In this document: in pieces, positions 62,720-64,000 of the stretch
Layout of the letters: the number at the start of each line of letters is the position of its first letter
How positions within the stretch are numbered: the stretch's first letter is position 1
NCBI RefSeq assembly: GCF_000730385.1
Contig: NZ_CP008849.1
Coordinates: 3,162,001 to 3,226,000, forward strand
DNA length: 64,000 nt
From: Alteromonas australica
GTDB taxonomy: Bacteria; Pseudomonadota; Gammaproteobacteria; Enterobacterales; Alteromonadaceae
Reading direction: 5' to 3'
Translations under genes and position numbers: made by a program
Notes under the pieces: generated by a model
What the model was told of the DNA's origin: nothing
The model's database searches: none
The model's input: only the letters and a program-made list of their open reading frames with translations

Positions 62720-64000
62720 CTATGACCGGCGAGCCCCTTCAACAAGGTAATAAACAACAGGAACAATGAAGAGTGTTACCAGTAAGGCGCTAATCATACC
62801 GCCCACTAGCGGCGCAGCAATGCGTTGCATCACCTCAGCCCCAGTACCTGTTGCATAAAGCACGGGCAACAAACCCACTATAATTGACATTGCCGTCATC
62901 ATTACTGGCCTAACCCGCCTGGACGCGGCGGTTAGAATACGCTGCTTGAGATGCTGCTTATCTGCCACTATAGGGATGGTTTCACCCTCTGTGGTTGGCG
63001 ACAGGTACACCAGCATGATGACAGCGGTTTCTACCGCGACGCCGGCCAGCGCGATAAAGCCCACGCTGACGGCGACCGAAAATTGAAAGTTCAGTAAATA
63101 AAGTAGCCATATCCCCCCTACCAGAGAAAGCGGTATTACACTTAACACAATGGCAATCTGGCTAACTTGTTTAAAACTTAAACCCAGTAATATAACAATA
63201 ATGATGAAGGTAATAGGGATCACCACCATCATTTTTTGTTTAGCGCGTTCTAAGTATTCAAACTGCCCGCTCCAGGTTAATGCATAGCCTGGAGGCAGAG
63301 TAATTTCACGTTCAATATAGGCTTTTGCACCCGTGACATAGCCGCCTAAATCTGGCGATTGTGTATCCACCAGTACCCATCCATTTAGGCGCGAATTTTC
63401 ACTTTTTATCGCCGCAGGTCCGTTTTCAATAGTTATCGTCGCCACCTCGGAAACCGGAATATGCAAGCCTGATTGCGTAATAATAGGAATATTACCCATG
63501 GCTTCTGGCTGGTGTCGATAAGCCTCTTCCAGACGCATGCTAATGGCATAGCGCTCTCGCCCTTCATAGGTTTCTCCTATTGCTACACCTCCCACGCCAA
63601 TGGATAGCACCTCATGGATATCTGCCACGTTAATGCCGTAACGCGCCGCCTTTTCTCGGTTAATATCGATATTCACATAGCGGCCCCCCACCACCCGCTC
63701 AAAATAGGCAGATTCAGTGTTAGGGAAGCGCGACATTAAGGCTTCTATTTGCTCCCCTATTTCTTCAATGCCTTGTAATTCAGGCCCTGAAATCTTAATG
63801 CCCACAGGGGTTTTAATGCCCGTAGCTAACATATCAATACGCGTTTTGATGGGCATCACCCAAGCATTCGTTACGCCGGGTAATTGAATACGCGCGTCTA
63901 GCGTTTCAACAATATCTTCCATGGTCATGCCATCTCGCCATTGTGACTTTGGCTTAAGCTCAATAAATGACTCCATCATGGTAAGCGGAGCAGGGTCTGT
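62720..64000 (-). CDS. Heavy-metal efflux RND permease, CusA/CzcA type, C-terminal part (runs off the window)
   Basis: The frame is open through position 64000; the window shows the last 426 residues of a protein usually near 1040. TDPAPLTMMESFIELKPKSQWR, TPVGIKISGPELQGIEEIGEQI and RYVNIDINREKAARYGIN are typical of the heavy-metal RND porter domain. Membrane helices follow: PITFIIIVILLG, VLSVIPLSLVGGIWLLYLL, GFIALAGVAVETAVIMLVYL, RPVMMTAMSIIVGLLPVL and the final helix near ALLVTLFIVPVVYYL. Probable Cu(I)/Ag(I) or Zn/Co/Cd export with a periplasmic adaptor and outer-membrane channel encoded beyond the window. The ATG at 63979 is internal, not the start. Confidence 0.93.
   Translation of the reverse strand, partial: TDPAPLTMMESFIELKPKSQWRDGMTMEDIVETLDARIQLPGVTNAWVMPIKTRIDMLATGIKTPVGIKISGPELQGIEEIGEQIEALMSRFPNTESAYFERVVGGRYVNIDINREKAARYGINVADIHEVLSIGVGGVAIGETYEGRERYAISMRLEEAYRHQPEAMGNIPIITQSGLHIPVSEVATITIENGPAAIKSENSRLNGWVLVDTQSPDLGGYVTGAKAYIEREITLPPGYALTWSGQFEYLERAKQKMMVVIPITFIIIVILLGLSFKQVSQIAIVLSVIPLSLVGGIWLLYLLNFQFSVAVSVGFIALAGVAVETAVIMLVYLSPTTEGETIPIVADKQHLKQRILTAASRRVRPVMMTAMSIIVGLLPVLYATGTGAEVMQRIAAPLVGGMISALLVTLFIVPVVYYLVEGARRS

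Overview
The window looks like a chromosomal segment of a marine gammaproteobacterium close to Alteromonas or a relative. The evidence is gene order and protein character: the backbone follows the E. coli order mraZ-rsmH-ftsL-ftsI-murE-murF-mraY-murD-ftsW-murG-murC-ddl-ftsQ-ftsA-ftsZ-lpxC-secA-mutT, then yacG-zapD-coaE-pilD-pilC-pilA-nadC-ampD-ampE-pdhR-aceE-aceF-lpd. Genus is inferred from memory of protein families, not from a search. No rRNA, tRNA, CRISPR array, transposase or integrase was seen.

Layout. 1-5.7 kb: a glycan island with a truncated GH92 alpha-mannosidase, an AGE-family sugar isomerase/epimerase, an FHS-type (FucP/GluP-like) sugar transporter and a Tat-exported GH28-like protein; an 18-bp perfect palindrome lies between the divergent genes. 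5.8-13.6 kb: a small unknown protein, then the pyruvate dehydrogenase operon (pdhR-aceE-aceF-lpd, minus strand) with a PdhR-like box upstream of pdhR. 13.9-21.7 kb: ampE-ampD, a membrane-anchored retroviral-type aspartic protease, nadC, a type IV pilin, pilC, pilD, coaE, zapD and yacG; pilB is not between the pilin and pilC. 21.8-36.0 kb: a fructan utilisation locus inserted between yacG and mutT. It has two GH32 lipoproteins, a LacI-type regulator, a LacY/CscB-like symporter, a sugar porter, and a SusD/SusC pair of the kind that is the hallmark of Bacteroidota. An identical 18-bp element lies at the promoters of susC and of the first GH32 gene. 36.3-42.5 kb: aspartoacylase-like protein, mutT, secA, an M23 peptidase and lpxC. 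42.8-59.8 kb: the division and cell wall (dcw) cluster, tightly overlapped on the minus strand, with 10-bp-spaced MraZ-type repeats upstream of mraZ. 60.2-64 kb: a SapC-family protein, an M19 dipeptidase and a truncated CusA/CzcA-type RND pump.

How it works together. The fructan locus reads as a complete uptake route: surface GH32 enzymes cut fructan, SusC/SusD move oligosaccharides through the outer membrane with TonB energy, and two inner-membrane transporters bring in sucrose-like sugars and monosaccharide. The mannose-side island may also feed fructose (mannose isomerase activity of the AGE protein is inferred). No fructokinase is in the window.

The most unusual features are the SusC/SusD fructan locus inside a housekeeping block, its promoter/operator repeat, and a beta-sandwich-like module that occurs three times in one GH32 protein and once, at a different loop, in the other.
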